Positions 51,969 through 60,980 of a DNA stretch of 64,000 nt are shown here, piece after piece. Position 1 is the first letter of the stretch; every line of letters begins with the position of its first letter. The stretch is from Gemmatimonadota bacterium (GTDB taxonomy: Bacteria > Gemmatimonadota > Gemmatimonadetes > Gemmatimonadales > GWC2-71-9), in assembly GCA_009692115.1 (NCBI GenBank), contig SHZU01000003.1, positions 223,079-287,078 of the forward strand. The letters run 5' to 3'. The notes beneath the pieces were generated by a model. It was not told where the DNA came from, did no database searches, and was given only the letters and a program-made list of their open reading frames with translations. A program made the position numbers and the translations under genes.

Positions 51969-52035
51969 GATCTTCCGAGGAACCGCAGGCAAGAAGCGAC
52001 CGAAAGGCAAGAAAAAGCCGGAGAAGAAGGCGTAG
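51934..52035 (+). CDS. 30S ribosomal protein Thx (bTHX)
   Basis: The 33-residue, extremely basic peptide reads M-G-K-G-D-R-R-S-R-K-G-K-I-F-R-G-T-A-G and ends in a Lys-rich tail. This closely follows Thermus Thx (G-K-G-D-R-R-T-R-R-G-K-I-W-R-G-T), which sits in the head of the 30S subunit. AAGGAG is placed about 9 nt before the ATG. It overlaps the 3' end of the phospholipase gene by 35 nt in another frame. Short length makes it easy to miss; the residue match is the evidence. Confidence 0.9.
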   Translation: MGKGDRRSRKGKIFRGTAGKKRPKGKKKPEKKA

Positions 52036-52046
52036 CGATTACCGAA

Positions 52047-52066
52047 GGGCGGGCATCAGCCCGCCC
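52047..52066. terminator. Bidirectional hairpin between convergent genes
   Basis: GGGCGGGC and GCCCGCCC form a perfect 8-bp stem around ATCA, 12 nt past the Thx stop and 11 nt before the stop of the convergent aminotransferase gene. No long T-tract. It probably ends both transcripts. Confidence 0.65.
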
Positions 52067-52076
52067 GGTTCCACCC

Positions 52077-53295
52077 CTACCCGATGCTCTGAACCGCCGC
52101 GATCAACCGGTCGATTTCCGCCTCGGTCGTATAGCACGCGCACCCGGCCCGAACCAACCCCTCCGCCCCCAACCCCAGGCGTTCCACCACGGGCGTCGCG
52201 TAGAAGTCGCCGTGACTCACGAAGACGGCCTGCTCGGCCAAGTGGCTGGCCACTCGGCTCGAGCTGACGCGGTCCAACGAATCCAAGCGTCGGCGTCCTG
52301 GTCCCCTCGAGCCCCTGTCCAAAGCGTCGGACACCCGGGGTGCTCCCGAGCCCGTCCCCCAATCGGCGGAACAACGTCATGGCCCGTTCGTGCAGGACCT
52401 CGTACGAGGCGATCAGGGATGCCCGCCGGCCGCCGTGGGGTGATACGCCGGCGAGAAAATCGATGGCGGCGTGCGTGCCGGCAATCCCTTCGTGGCTTGG
52501 GGTCCCGGTCTCGAGTCGCTCGGGGCTCGACTCGGGTGCGGACCGCACCTTCGGAATGTCGAGGCCGTCGATCAGCGCCTTTCGGCCATAGAGGATCCCC
52601 AGGTGCGGACCATAGAACTTGTAGGGCGAGCAGCCGAGGTAGTCGCAGCCAATGGCCTGGACATCGGGCAGCACGTGGGGCGCCGAGTGAACCGCATCGA
52701 CGAAGGAGAGAGCCCCGTGGGCCCGGGCCGCGTCACAGGCCACCCGGACATCGGATCGGTCACGGTGCCTAACGCGTTGGAGGCCCACCCCACGGCCACC
52801 AAACGGGTTCGTGGGCCGATCGCCCTGACCAGCCGGTCGAGGTCGAGGGTGCCGTCCTCGACCCGGAACGGAATCCGAACTAAGGCCAATCCGGCATCGC
52901 GGGCAATCGCCTCCCAGGGGCCCACATTGCCCTGATGATCGAGTTCGGTCACCACGATTTCGTCGCCCGCTTGCCAGCCGCGAACCAGTCCCCGTGCCAG
53001 ATGGAACGTCAGCGTGGTCATGTTGAGCCCGAAGGCGACCTCGTCCGGACTCGCGTTCAAAAAACCCCCGACCGCTTGGCGGGCCTCGCCGATCAGGACG
53101 TCGGTTTCGCGGCTGCTCGGGTAGTGCCAGTGGGTGTTGGCGTTGTGATGGCGGAGGTAATCGGCCATCGCCTCGATGACCGGTTCCGGCACTTGGGTGC
53201 CGCCCGGCCCGTCGAAATTAGGCCACCGGGATCCCCCGGTACAACCGGTCGAGGGCCCGGAACTCCCGCCGGATCAGAGCCACGGACTGACTCAT
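52077..53295 (-). pseudogene. Class V aminotransferase (cysteine desulfurase-like) broken by three frameshifts
   Basis: Joined across frames, the gene reads from M-S-Q-S-V-A-L-I-R-R-E-F at 53295, with F-D-G-P-G-G-T-Q-V-P-E-P-V, then N-A-N-T-H-W-H-Y-P, T-E-L-D-H-Q-G-N-V, D-A-V-H-S-A-P-H, S-P-Y-K-F-Y-G-P-H (PLP Lys), V-S-H-G-D-F-Y and ends at 52077. Frame breaks lie near 53220 (one extra base at P-V-A-Y-F-D), near 52750 (a GATCCGAT duplication) and near 52285. The catalytic residues remain, but the product cannot be made whole. The ATG overlaps the gatB stop (ATGA), so it was once the last gene of the gat unit. Confidence 0.8.
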
Positions 53296-54707
53296 TCGAG
53301 TTTCCTTTCGATCAACGACCCAATGGCCTTGGGGTCGGCTTGGCCACGGCTCAATTTCATGACCTGCCCGACCAAGAACCCGAGCAACTTCGTTTCCCCG
53401 CTCCGGCACCGTTCGACTTCCTTCGGCGAGGCGGCCAGCACTTGGTCGACCCAGGCCTCCAGCGCGCCGTCGTCACGGACCTGCATTAAACCGAGTCTGG
53501 CGGCCGCCACGGCCGGCGTTTCGCCCGACGCCGAGATCGCTTCGAGGATAGTCTTCCCGGCCGAGTGGCTGACCTCGCCCCGCTCCACGATCGCGATCAC
53601 GGCGGCGAGCGTGGCGGCGGGCACCGGCACGGTCCCGGCGGCGTTGTAGTGGCCCAAGATCTCGCCCATGACCCAGTTGGCCGAGGGCTTGGGGGCCGCT
53701 CCGGCGTGGACGACCGCCTCGAAATAGTCGCCGATCCGCCGGTCGGCGGCCAGCACCCTGGCATCGTAGGCCGACAGCCCGTACCCGGCGGCGAATCGTT
53801 CTCGCTTGGCGTCGGGCAATTCGGGAATGGCGGCCCGGGCTTCGGCGATCCACTCGGCGGACAGCACGACCTCCGGCAGGTCGGGATCGGGAAAATAGCG
53901 GTAGTCGTGACTGTCTTCCTTCGACCGCATCGGCCGGACGGTGCCAGTGGCCGCATTGAACAGCAGCGTGACTTGCTCCACGGCTTGCCCGGCTTCGAGG
54001 AGCGCCTGCTGCCGTTCCCGCTCGGCGTCGATGGCCCGCGCGACATTGGCGAAGCTGTTCATGTTCTTGACTTCGGTCTTGGTGCCTAACGGCGCTCCGG
54101 GGCGGCGGAGCGAGATGTTGGCGTCGACCCGGAGGCTTCCCTGCTCCATGCTGCACTCGCTGATGCCGGCGTAGACCAGGATTTGCTTCAGGGTGGTCAG
54201 ATAGGCGCGGGCCTCGCCGGCACTTCGCAAATCGGGGCCGGTCACGATTTCGGCGAGCGGGAGGCCGGCCCGGTTGAGGTCGATGGCGGTGGCGTTCGCA
54301 AACCGGTCGTGGAGCGACTTGCCCGCGTCCTCTTCGACGTGGAGCCGGGCGATCGGAACGCTGATCGGTCCCCGTTCGGGCGACTCGCAGCGGACCGACC
54401 CGCCGGTCGCGAGCGGCCGGTCGAATTGCGAAATCTGGTATCCCTTGGGCAGGTCGGGATAGAAGTAGTTCTTCCGGGAAAACACGCTCCGCCGATGGAC
54501 CGTGCAGTCGAGCGCCAAGGCGGCCCGGGTGGCGAGCCGGAGGGCGCCCTCATTGGGAACCGGCAAGGCACCGGGAAGGCCCAGGCACACCGGACAAACA
54601 TTGTGATTCGGCGGGCTGCCGAATGTGGTTGGGCAACCGCAGAACAACTTCGAGACCGTGGCGAGCTGCACGTGGACTTCGAGGCCGATGACCGTTTCCC
54701 AACTCAT
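53292..54707 (-). CDS. gatB: Aspartyl/glutamyl-tRNA amidotransferase subunit B
   Basis: GatB activates mischarged Glu-tRNA-Gln or Asp-tRNA-Asn with ATP so that ammonia from GatA makes Gln- or Asn-tRNA. The 471 residues start with W-E-T-V-I-G-L-E-V-H-V-Q-L and show C-P-V-C-L-G-L-P-G-A-L-P near residue 37 (Zn Cys), Y-F-Y-P-D-L-P-K-G-Y-Q-I-S-Q-F and E-D-S-H-D-Y-R-Y-F-P-D-P-D-L-P, and the YqeY-like tail. It follows gatA with no spacing. Supports indirect charging in this organism. Confidence 0.96.
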   Translation of the reverse strand: MSWETVIGLEVHVQLATVSKLFCGCPTTFGSPPNHNVCPVCLGLPGALPVPNEGALRLATRAALALDCTVHRRSVFSRKNYFYPDLPKGYQISQFDRPLATGGSVRCESPERGPISVPIARLHVEEDAGKSLHDRFANATAIDLNRAGLPLAEIVTGPDLRSAGEARAYLTTLKQILVYAGISECSMEQGSLRVDANISLRRPGAPLGTKTEVKNMNSFANVARAIDAERERQQALLEAGQAVEQVTLLFNAATGTVRPMRSKEDSHDYRYFPDPDLPEVVLSAEWIAEARAAIPELPDAKRERFAAGYGLSAYDARVLAADRRIGDYFEAVVHAGAAPKPSANWVMGEILGHYNAAGTVPVPAATLAAVIAIVERGEVSHSAGKTILEAISASGETPAVAAARLGLMQVRDDGALEAWVDQVLAASPKEVERCRSGETKLLGFLVGQVMKLSRGQADPKAIGSLIERKLE

Positions 54708-56087
54708 TCAGCGGACCTCGGCCGTTGGATCGAGCCGGGCCTCGAGCGCGGCGGCAATGGCCAGCAACGGGGCTTCCTGCCAGGCCGGTGCAATGACTTG
54801 AACTCCAATCGGGAGACCGCTGTCCCGTCCCACCGGGAGGCTCAGAGCCGGGAGGCCCGCCAGGCTCACCGCCGAAACGAAGATGTCGGCGAGGTACATG
54901 GCCACGGGGTCGGCGGTCTTGTCACCGGCCTTGAAGGCCGGCGTTGGGGTCGTCGGGGTAATCAGCGCGTCGATCCCAGCCCCGAACACCCGGGAGAAGT
55001 CGTCGCGGATTCGGGCCCGGGCCGCTTGCGCCCTCCCGTAGTATGCGTCGTAGTAGCCGGCGCTGAGCACATAGGTCCCGATCAGAATGCGCCGCTGCAC
55101 TTCGGGGCCGAAGCCCTGGCCCCGGGTGGCCCGGTACATCGTGGTGACGTCGTTATCGCCGCCCTCTCGGAGGCCGAACCTGACGCCGTCAAATCGGGCC
55201 AGGTTGGCCGCCGCCTCGGCCGGGGCGAGGACGTAGTAGGCGGGCACCGCGTACGACGTGTGCGGCAGCGACACGTCCTGGACCCGACCGCCGAGATCCC
55301 GAATCAGGCCGATCGCCCGGTCGACGCCGGCCCGGACGCCGGGGTGGAGGTCGGGCGCGAAGTATTCGACCGGCAGTCCGAAGGTGAGCCCCCGGAGGTC
55401 GTGGCGCGGCGGATCGAGCGCCAGCGGTGGCTCCGCCCTGGCGGTGGCGTCGGCGGGATCGGCGCCCGAGACGACGGCCAGCACCCGGGCGGCGTGGTCG
55501 ACGGTCCGCCCGAAGACCGAAACGCAGTCGAGCGACGACCCGAAGGCCACCAGGCCGTACCGGCTGACCCGGCCGTAGGACGGCTTGACGCCGACGATGC
55601 CGCAGAAGGCCGCCGGTTGTCTCACCGAGCCGCCGGTCTCCGAGCCTAACGCCGCCGGCACCACGCCGGCCGCCACCAACGCGGCCGATCCGCCGGAGCT
55701 TCCCCCCGGCACCCGATCTCCGTCGAGCGGATGGAGCACCCGCCCGTAGGCCGAGTGCTCCGTCGACCCACCCATGGCGAACTCGTCCATGTTGGTTTTG
55801 CATGCCACCATCCCGCCGGCGGCCCGAAGCCGGTCAATGACCGTGGCGTTGAACGGCGACCGGTAGCCCTCGAGGATCTTCGAGGCGCAGGTGGTCGGCA
55901 AGTCGGTGGTGACGATGTTGTCTTTGATGGCGATGGGCCAGGCGTAGAGCGGGCCACCGGGCTCCAGGGCCTCAACCCGCCGAGCTTCAGCCGCGAGCGC
56001 GGCCGGCGACCAGGCCAAGGCGGCGTTTAACGAACCGGCCCGGTCGAGACGATCCGCCGTATCGGCGGCGACGGCGGTGGGATTCAC
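54708..56087 (-). CDS. gatA: Aspartyl/glutamyl-tRNA amidotransferase subunit A
   Basis: The amidase subunit releases ammonia from Gln/Asn. The 459 residues carry the Ser-cisSer-Lys machinery: I-A-I-K-D-N-I (Lys55), P-G-G-S-S-G-G-S-A-A (128-136) and S-E-T-G-G-S-V-R-Q-P near 150. It begins by a 4-nt overlap with gatC and gatB follows directly, so GatCAB is made in order C-A-B. Confidence 0.96.
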   Translation of the reverse strand: MNPTAVAADTADRLDRAGSLNAALAWSPAALAAEARRVEALEPGGPLYAWPIAIKDNIVTTDLPTTCASKILEGYRSPFNATVIDRLRAAGGMVACKTNMDEFAMGGSTEHSAYGRVLHPLDGDRVPGGSSGGSAALVAAGVVPAALGSETGGSVRQPAAFCGIVGVKPSYGRVSRYGLVAFGSSLDCVSVFGRTVDHAARVLAVVSGADPADATARAEPPLALDPPRHDLRGLTFGLPVEYFAPDLHPGVRAGVDRAIGLIRDLGGRVQDVSLPHTSYAVPAYYVLAPAEAAANLARFDGVRFGLREGGDNDVTTMYRATRGQGFGPEVQRRILIGTYVLSAGYYDAYYGRAQAARARIRDDFSRVFGAGIDALITPTTPTPAFKAGDKTADPVAMYLADIFVSAVSLAGLPALSLPVGRDSGLPIGVQVIAPAWQEAPLLAIAAALEARLDPTAEVR

Positions 56088-56380
56088 CCGTCAGCCCGCG
56101 CCTGGGACCGCGGTACCACGAAGAATCCCTCGACGAATTGCGGCGCAAAGTCCGCCGGGCCCGTGGCCATCGGCGGTTGCCGCACCACATCCGCTCGGAA
56201 CCCAGGCGCCGGGGCCGGTTCGTCGGCCGAAGACTCTCCGCCCGCGGCCAGGGCTCTGAGTTGACCGACATACGACACGATCCGGTCGAGTTGCGCCGCC
56301 AACGTGGACACCTCGTCGTCCGCCACCTCGAGCGCAGCCAAGGCTGCGAGGCGGGCCACGTCGGCCGGCGTTACGCTCAT
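56084..56380 (-). CDS. gatC: Aspartyl/glutamyl-tRNA amidotransferase subunit C
   Basis: The 98-residue stabilising subunit starts at 56380, where M-S-V-T-P-A-D-V-A-R-L-A-A-L-A gives the usual N-terminal helix and the ATG overlaps the upstream helicase stop (ATGA). The C-terminal part has L-R-A-D/F-R-A-D-V-V and a late F-V-V-P-R. It anchors GatA to GatB. Confidence 0.9.
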   Translation of the reverse strand: MSVTPADVARLAALAALEVADDEVSTLAAQLDRIVSYVGQLRALAAGGESSADEPAPAPGFRADVVRQPPMATGPADFAPQFVEGFFVVPRSQARADG

Positions 56381-58668
56381 GCGCTCTCCCAATCCCGTTC
56401 GAGGCCGGCGTAGGCCACCAAGAGCTGTTTGGTGCCGAACTCAGGATCATCGAAGGCCACCGTGACCTTGAGGTCCTTTCCGCCGCCCTGGAGACCCTGA
56501 ATCAGGCCACTCCCGAACCGGCGATGCTTGACCCGCTCGCCTTTGACGTAGCGCGGCGCGTCTTGGGAGACCTCTTCGACCGCGTCTCGATCGGGTGCCT
56601 TCGGCGCCGAGCCGAAGGACGGTTGCGGAGGCCGTTTTTCCCAGGTGTTGCCGCCGAATCGGGCGCCCGAGGTCCGGCCGCCGTAGCGGTTGGCGCCGCC
56701 CCAGCTCGGGGCAAACAGCGACGACGTGGTCTTCTCATCGACAATGCCCGGCGGAATCGTTTCGAGGAATCGGGAGGCCATGCTCGGGAGGATTTCCCCG
56801 CCCCGCCGCCGCGACCGCGCAAAGGAGAGGTAGAGCTTGTCCTTGGCCCGCGTCAGCGCCACGTAAAAGAGCCGCCGTTCCTCTTCGAGTCCCTCGGTTG
56901 ACTCCGCCGCTCGGGAGAGCGGAAACAGGCCGTCCTCCATGCCCGCCACCACGACGAGGGGCCACTCGAGGCCTTTGGCGGTGTGAACGGTCATCAGGGT
57001 CACCCCAGCCTCGTCGCCGTCGGACTTATCGACCGCCGACAACAACGCCGCTTCGGTCAGGAAGCGCTGGAGCGGGGTGGTCTCGTCGCCTTCGGTCACC
57101 ACTTCCGACCAGCTGGCCGCCGCCGCGACCAGTTCCTTGACGTTGTCCCAACGGTCTTTGCCCTCCGGGCCTTCCTCGTGCAACACCCGTTCGTAGTTGA
57201 TGGCTTCGATGACCGCCTCAAGGATCACCGCGGGCTGGTCGCCGCCGACCCGCTGTTTGAGGCCGCCGATCAACTCGGCAAACCGGCGGAAGGCCTCTCG
57301 GATGTTCGGGCGGAGCCCGGCAATCCGTTCGGCAATACTTGAGGTGTCGAGGAGCGGGCGGCCCCAAGTGGCGGCCACCTCACGGAGGGCGGCGAGGCTG
57401 GTGTCCCCGATGCCCCGTCGGGGAACCCCGACCGCTCGAAGGAACGCCTCATCGTCCGCGGGGTTCACCAAGAGCCGGAGGTAGGCCAGCAGGTCCTTGA
57501 CCTCGCGGCGCTCGTAAAAGCTCACCGAACCGACCACCCGGTAAGTCATGCCGGCGCGGCGAAAGGCCTCTTCCATGGCCCGGGATTGGGCGTTGGTGCG
57601 GTAGAGGACCGTCATCTGGCTGGTCGTGTAGTCGCCGGAGGCCCGTCGGGCGCCCAGCTCCTTCACGATCCACTCCGCCTCGTCCCGCTCGTCGGCGGCA
57701 CCCACCATGGTCACCGGCTGGCCGCCGCTCCGCCGGGTCCGAAGGGTCTTCCCAATCCGGCCGGCGTTCGGCGCAATGGCTGCATTGGCCGCGTCGAGCA
57801 CCACTTGGGTGCTCCGGTAGTTCTCTTCGAGCCGGACCAGTCGGCAGCCTTCGAAGTCCTGCTGGAACTCGCGCATATTCCGAACTTCGGCGCCCCGCCA
57901 TCCATAGATCGATTGGTCATCATCCCCGACGACGAAGGCGTTTCGATGGCGGGCGCTCAGGTCGCGAATCAGCTGGTACTGGGCCTTGTTGGTATCCTGA
58001 AACTCATCCACCAGCACGAAGCCGAACCGCTGCTGGTACCAGGCCAGCCGTTCGGGGTGGTTCTTGAAGAGGGTCAGTGGATGGAGCATGAGATCGTCGA
58101 AGTCCATCGCGTTCTGGTTCTTGAGCGCGGTGGTCAGGCCCCGGTAGATCTCGGCGGCGACGCCGGTCAGCGGATCGGGGCTCGAGGCATGGAGCTGGTC
58201 GGGCGACTGCATCCGGTTCTTGGCGCTCGAAATCACGTTCTGCACCAGCTTCGGCGGGAACATCTTCGGCGACACGTTCCGCTGCTCCAGCAAGCGTTTG
58301 ATCAGCGCCAATCGGTCGGTTTCGTCATAGATGGTGAACTCCCGGGAGAACCCGAGATGCTCGGCCTCGCGCCGGAGGAGCCGGGCCGAGAGGCTATGGA
58401 AGGTGCCGATCCAGAGCCCCGCCGGGTCGCGATCCAGCATCGCGCCGATCCGCTCTTTCATCTCGGCGGCAGCCCGGTTCGTAAACGTGACGGCGAAGAT
58501 CTTGTCGGGCCGGACCCCGTGGCGCTCGATCAGCAGGGCAATCCGGGTGGTCAGCACCCGGGTCTTCCCTGACCCGGCACCGGCCAGGACGAGCATCGGG
58601 CCCTCGACATGTTCGGCCGCCGCGCGCTGCTCGGGGTTGAGCGCGAGGACCAGGTCGGAGCTCGCCAT
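56377..58668 (-). CDS. pcrA: UvrD/PcrA superfamily 1 DNA helicase
   Basis: The ATP-dependent 3'-5' helicase for repair and clearing replication obstacles. The start at 58668 gives 763 residues, beginning M-A-S-S-D-L-V-L-A-L-N-P-E-Q-R-A-A. Motifs include Walker A L-A-G-A-G-S-G-K-T (28-36), V-D-E-F-Q-D-T-N (motif II), G-D-D-D-Q-S-I-Y-G-W-R-G-A (motif III) and V-H-T-A-K-G-L-E-W (motif V). It ends in a Tudor-like tail (R-V-K-H-R-R-F-G-S-G) as in PcrA. Separated from serS by 4 nt. PcrA versus UvrD naming is a convention. Confidence 0.93.
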   Translation of the reverse strand: MASSDLVLALNPEQRAAAEHVEGPMLVLAGAGSGKTRVLTTRIALLIERHGVRPDKIFAVTFTNRAAAEMKERIGAMLDRDPAGLWIGTFHSLSARLLRREAEHLGFSREFTIYDETDRLALIKRLLEQRNVSPKMFPPKLVQNVISSAKNRMQSPDQLHASSPDPLTGVAAEIYRGLTTALKNQNAMDFDDLMLHPLTLFKNHPERLAWYQQRFGFVLVDEFQDTNKAQYQLIRDLSARHRNAFVVGDDDQSIYGWRGAEVRNMREFQQDFEGCRLVRLEENYRSTQVVLDAANAAIAPNAGRIGKTLRTRRSGGQPVTMVGAADERDEAEWIVKELGARRASGDYTTSQMTVLYRTNAQSRAMEEAFRRAGMTYRVVGSVSFYERREVKDLLAYLRLLVNPADDEAFLRAVGVPRRGIGDTSLAALREVAATWGRPLLDTSSIAERIAGLRPNIREAFRRFAELIGGLKQRVGGDQPAVILEAVIEAINYERVLHEEGPEGKDRWDNVKELVAAAASWSEVVTEGDETTPLQRFLTEAALLSAVDKSDGDEAGVTLMTVHTAKGLEWPLVVVAGMEDGLFPLSRAAESTEGLEEERRLFYVALTRAKDKLYLSFARSRRRGGEILPSMASRFLETIPPGIVDEKTTSSLFAPSWGGANRYGGRTSGARFGGNTWEKRPPQPSFGSAPKAPDRDAVEEVSQDAPRYVKGERVKHRRFGSGLIQGLQGGGKDLKVTVAFDDPEFGTKQLLVAYAGLERDWESA

Positions 58669-58672
58669 GTCG

Positions 58673-59947
58673 TTAGGCCGTGATGCGATCGGTACCGAGG
58701 TATGGCACCAGGACGTCAGGGACTCGGATCGACCCGTCGGCCTCCTGGTAGTTCTCGAGGATGGCGATGATGGTCCGGGGAAAAGCAACTCCCGACGCGT
58801 TCAGGGTATGCACGAACTCGGGCTTCACGCCGGGCGCCGGCCGGAATCGCACATTGGCCCGGCGGGCCTGGAAGTCGGTGAAGGTGCTGGAACTCGAGAC
58901 CTCGAGCCACGCGCCGGTGCCGGGAGCCCAGACTTCGAGGTCGTAGGTCCGGGCCGAGGCGAAACCGGTATCTCCGGCCGCGAGTTCGAGAACCCGGTAC
59001 GGCAGACCAAGCCGTTGGAGCACCGTCTCGGCATGACCCGTCATGGTGTGATGGTCGGCGTCGCTGGCCGTCGGCTGGCACAACCGGACCAATTCGACTT
59101 TGTCGAACTGGTGGACCCGAATCAGCCCCCGGGTATCCTTGCCGTGCGAAAACGCCTCCTGGCGAAAGCACGGCGTGTACGCCACGAAGGTTTTCGGCAG
59201 GTCCGCGGCATCGAGGATTTCATCCCGGTGGATATTGGTGACCGGGACTTCGGCGGTTGGAATCAGAAACAGGTCGTCGGCGGTCCGGTACATGTCCTCT
59301 TCGAACTTCGGCAGCTGGCCGGTGCCCGTCAGCGAGGCTCGATTGACGAGGTAGGGCGGCTGAACCTCGCGGTAGCCGTGCTCGCGGGTATGGAGGTCGA
59401 GCATGAAATTGGCCAGCGACCGGACCAACCGGGCACCGAGGCCGGTATAGAGCGGGAAGCCCGACCCGGTGATCTTGGCGCCCCGGGGCAGATCGAATAG
59501 GCGCAAGGTCTCCCCAAGCTCCCAGTGCGGCTTGGCGGCAAACGGAAACGTCTTCGGTTCGCTCCAGGCGCGAACCACTCGATTGGCGGTGGCGTCGCCG
59601 TCGGGTGTACTCGGGTGAGGCAGATTCGGGATTCCCAGCGCGACTCGCTGCAGCGCCTCATCGGCCAGCCTGAGTTCAGCGCCGAGGGCCTTGACTCGAT
59701 CGCCCGACTCCCGGAGCTCGGCCATCAACTCGTCGGCGGGCTCCTTGGCCCGCTTCCGTTTGGCGACTTCTTCAGTGGCGGCGTTTCGTTTGGCCTTGAG
59801 CGCCTCGACTTGGGCAACGAGGCCCCGCCAGGTCTGGTCGAGGCCGGCCAACGCCTCAACGGCTTGGTCGGTCGAGGGATCCTGGCGGCGGGCGATGGAA
59901 CGGCGGAAGGCTTCAGGGTCTTGGCGGAACAGCTTGACGTCGATCAC
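58673..59947 (-). CDS. serS: Serine--tRNA ligase
   Basis: Class II synthetase, 424 residues: an N-terminal coiled-coil arm (about 30-105) binding the long variable arm of tRNA-Ser, then motif 2 (F-R-Q-E-A-F-S-H-G-K-D-T-R-G-L-I-R-V-H-Q-F) and motif 3 (L-N-A-S-G-V-A-F-P-R-T-I-I-A). SerRS also charges tRNA-Sec with serine before its conversion, so it is functionally tied to selC. The TAA stop lies in a GCCTAAC heptamer. The start overlaps the upstream lipoprotein stop by 4 nt. Confidence 0.96.
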   Translation of the reverse strand: MIDVKLFRQDPEAFRRSIARRQDPSTDQAVEALAGLDQTWRGLVAQVEALKAKRNAATEEVAKRKRAKEPADELMAELRESGDRVKALGAELRLADEALQRVALGIPNLPHPSTPDGDATANRVVRAWSEPKTFPFAAKPHWELGETLRLFDLPRGAKITGSGFPLYTGLGARLVRSLANFMLDLHTREHGYREVQPPYLVNRASLTGTGQLPKFEEDMYRTADDLFLIPTAEVPVTNIHRDEILDAADLPKTFVAYTPCFRQEAFSHGKDTRGLIRVHQFDKVELVRLCQPTASDADHHTMTGHAETVLQRLGLPYRVLELAAGDTGFASARTYDLEVWAPGTGAWLEVSSSSTFTDFQARRANVRFRPAPGVKPEFVHTLNASGVAFPRTIIAILENYQEADGSIRVPDVLVPYLGTDRITA

Positions 59948-60522
59948 CGTTTCGGCAAACCGGGTTCAAGGCCTCGGTACCCACAATTGACATTGGCCAG
60001 GATTCGGAACTTGACCGACCGCTGGACCTGGTCGAACCCGAGCACCTCAAGTTTGGCATAGTACGGGATCCCGAGATAGCACCCGTTGGGTAATCCCGAA
60101 CGCACCTGCAGCACCTGACCCACCGCGAGCTTGACCGGTTTGTTGACGACGAATCCGGTTTGTTCGGCCTCGGTAATCGCGTCAAAACCAACCGTCGAGA
60201 CGAGAAACCCGGCTCGGCCCGCCTCTGACGCGCTCGGCGGCGGCGGCGCCACCACCGTGTACGGGACGAACTCGGAGCCGTTGGTCGGGTCAATCCGGTA
60301 GAGGAAGTCGACATTGTATTGCGCCGGGTCCAGGCCAATCCGAATCAAGCTCCGGCTCGGAATCACGTATCCGCTGGGCCGGTCGAGGGCCGTGCCGTTG
60401 ACCGCATAGATCTCCACCGTATCCACCGTGTTGGTGATGGAGGCGGGAAGGACGGCGAACGGGTCATTGCAGGCGGCGAGGATGACCGCGGCGACCACCG
60501 GAATAACTGCCAAGATGCGCAT
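59944..60522 (-). CDS. Hypothetical lipoprotein
   Basis: The 192 residues start with a signal and lipobox (V-I-L-A-A-C, Cys18), and the mature part is beta-rich with paired Cys late in the chain (N-G-C-Y-L-G and V-N-C-G-Y). Stretches such as V-D-T-V-E-I-Y-A-V-N-G-T-A and Y-N-V-D-F-L-Y-R-I-D resemble beta-sandwich proteins of unknown role found in related bacteria. It overlaps serS by 4 nt (ATGA) and lies divergent to the Roadblock operon. Confidence 0.7.
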   Translation of the reverse strand: MRILAVIPVVAAVILAACNDPFAVLPASITNTVDTVEIYAVNGTALDRPSGYVIPSRSLIRIGLDPAQYNVDFLYRIDPTNGSEFVPYTVVAPPPPSASEAGRAGFLVSTVGFDAITEAEQTGFVVNKPVKLAVGQVLQVRSGLPNGCYLGIPYYAKLEVLGFDQVQRSVKFRILANVNCGYRGLEPGLPKR

Positions 60523-60574
60523 ACGGGGGGGAAGCTAGGGACCGCGCCGGGGCCGGTCAACCCACGGTCTTTCC

Positions 60575-60604
60575 TTGACTTCGCTCGTGGACAGGGACTA
60601 GTCT
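60575..60604 (+). promoter_or_regulatory. Candidate sigma-70-type promoter for the Roadblock operon
   Basis: TTGACT (60575-60580) and TAGTCT (60599-60604) are separated by 18 nt, 25 nt before the ATG at 60630. The -35 is nearly consensus while the -10 is weak. Confidence 0.45.
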
Positions 60605-60629
60605 GCTGAGGTTCTGACCCCGGTCATCC

Positions 60630-60980
60630 ATGTCTTTCCGTTCCACCATCAATCAGTGGCCCTCCCGCTCATCGGTCCGCGGCGCGGCGGTGATCAGCGA
60701 GGACGGTCTGTTGATCCACGACGAATTGGACCCCGGGGCCGATCGGGAGGCCGTCGCCTCGGCGGCGGTGACCGTCCGTCGTCATGCCGAGCAACTCGGC
60801 ACCGCCGCCGAGGGCGGGAGCCTCGGATCGGTGGTGGTGGAACTCAGTCAGGGTATGGCGGTCCTCGCGTCGCTCGACGACCGCCATACCCTGGTCGTCC
60901 TGGCCCGCCCCGATCGGGATCTGGGCCAGCTTCTCTTCGACATCCGGTCGGCGAGGGCAGTTCTCGCCGCGGTGGCCTGA
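60630..60980 (+). CDS. Roadblock/LC7 domain protein
   Basis: The 116-residue single-domain protein of the MglB/Roadblock fold is recognised by R-G-A-A-V-I-S-E-D-G-L-L-I, a long central helix, S-V-V-V-E-L-S-Q-G-M-A-V-L and L-V-V-L-A-R-P-D-R-D-L-G-Q. Such proteins regulate small GTPases in polarity or motility. No GTPase gene is in the window. Its TGA overlaps the ATG of the sugar nucleotidyltransferase by one base, so they are co-translated. Confidence 0.8.
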   Translation: MSFRSTINQWPSRSSVRGAAVISEDGLLIHDELDPGADREAVASAAVTVRRHAEQLGTAAEGGSLGSVVVELSQGMAVLASLDDRHTLVVLARPDRDLGQLLFDIRSARAVLAAVA

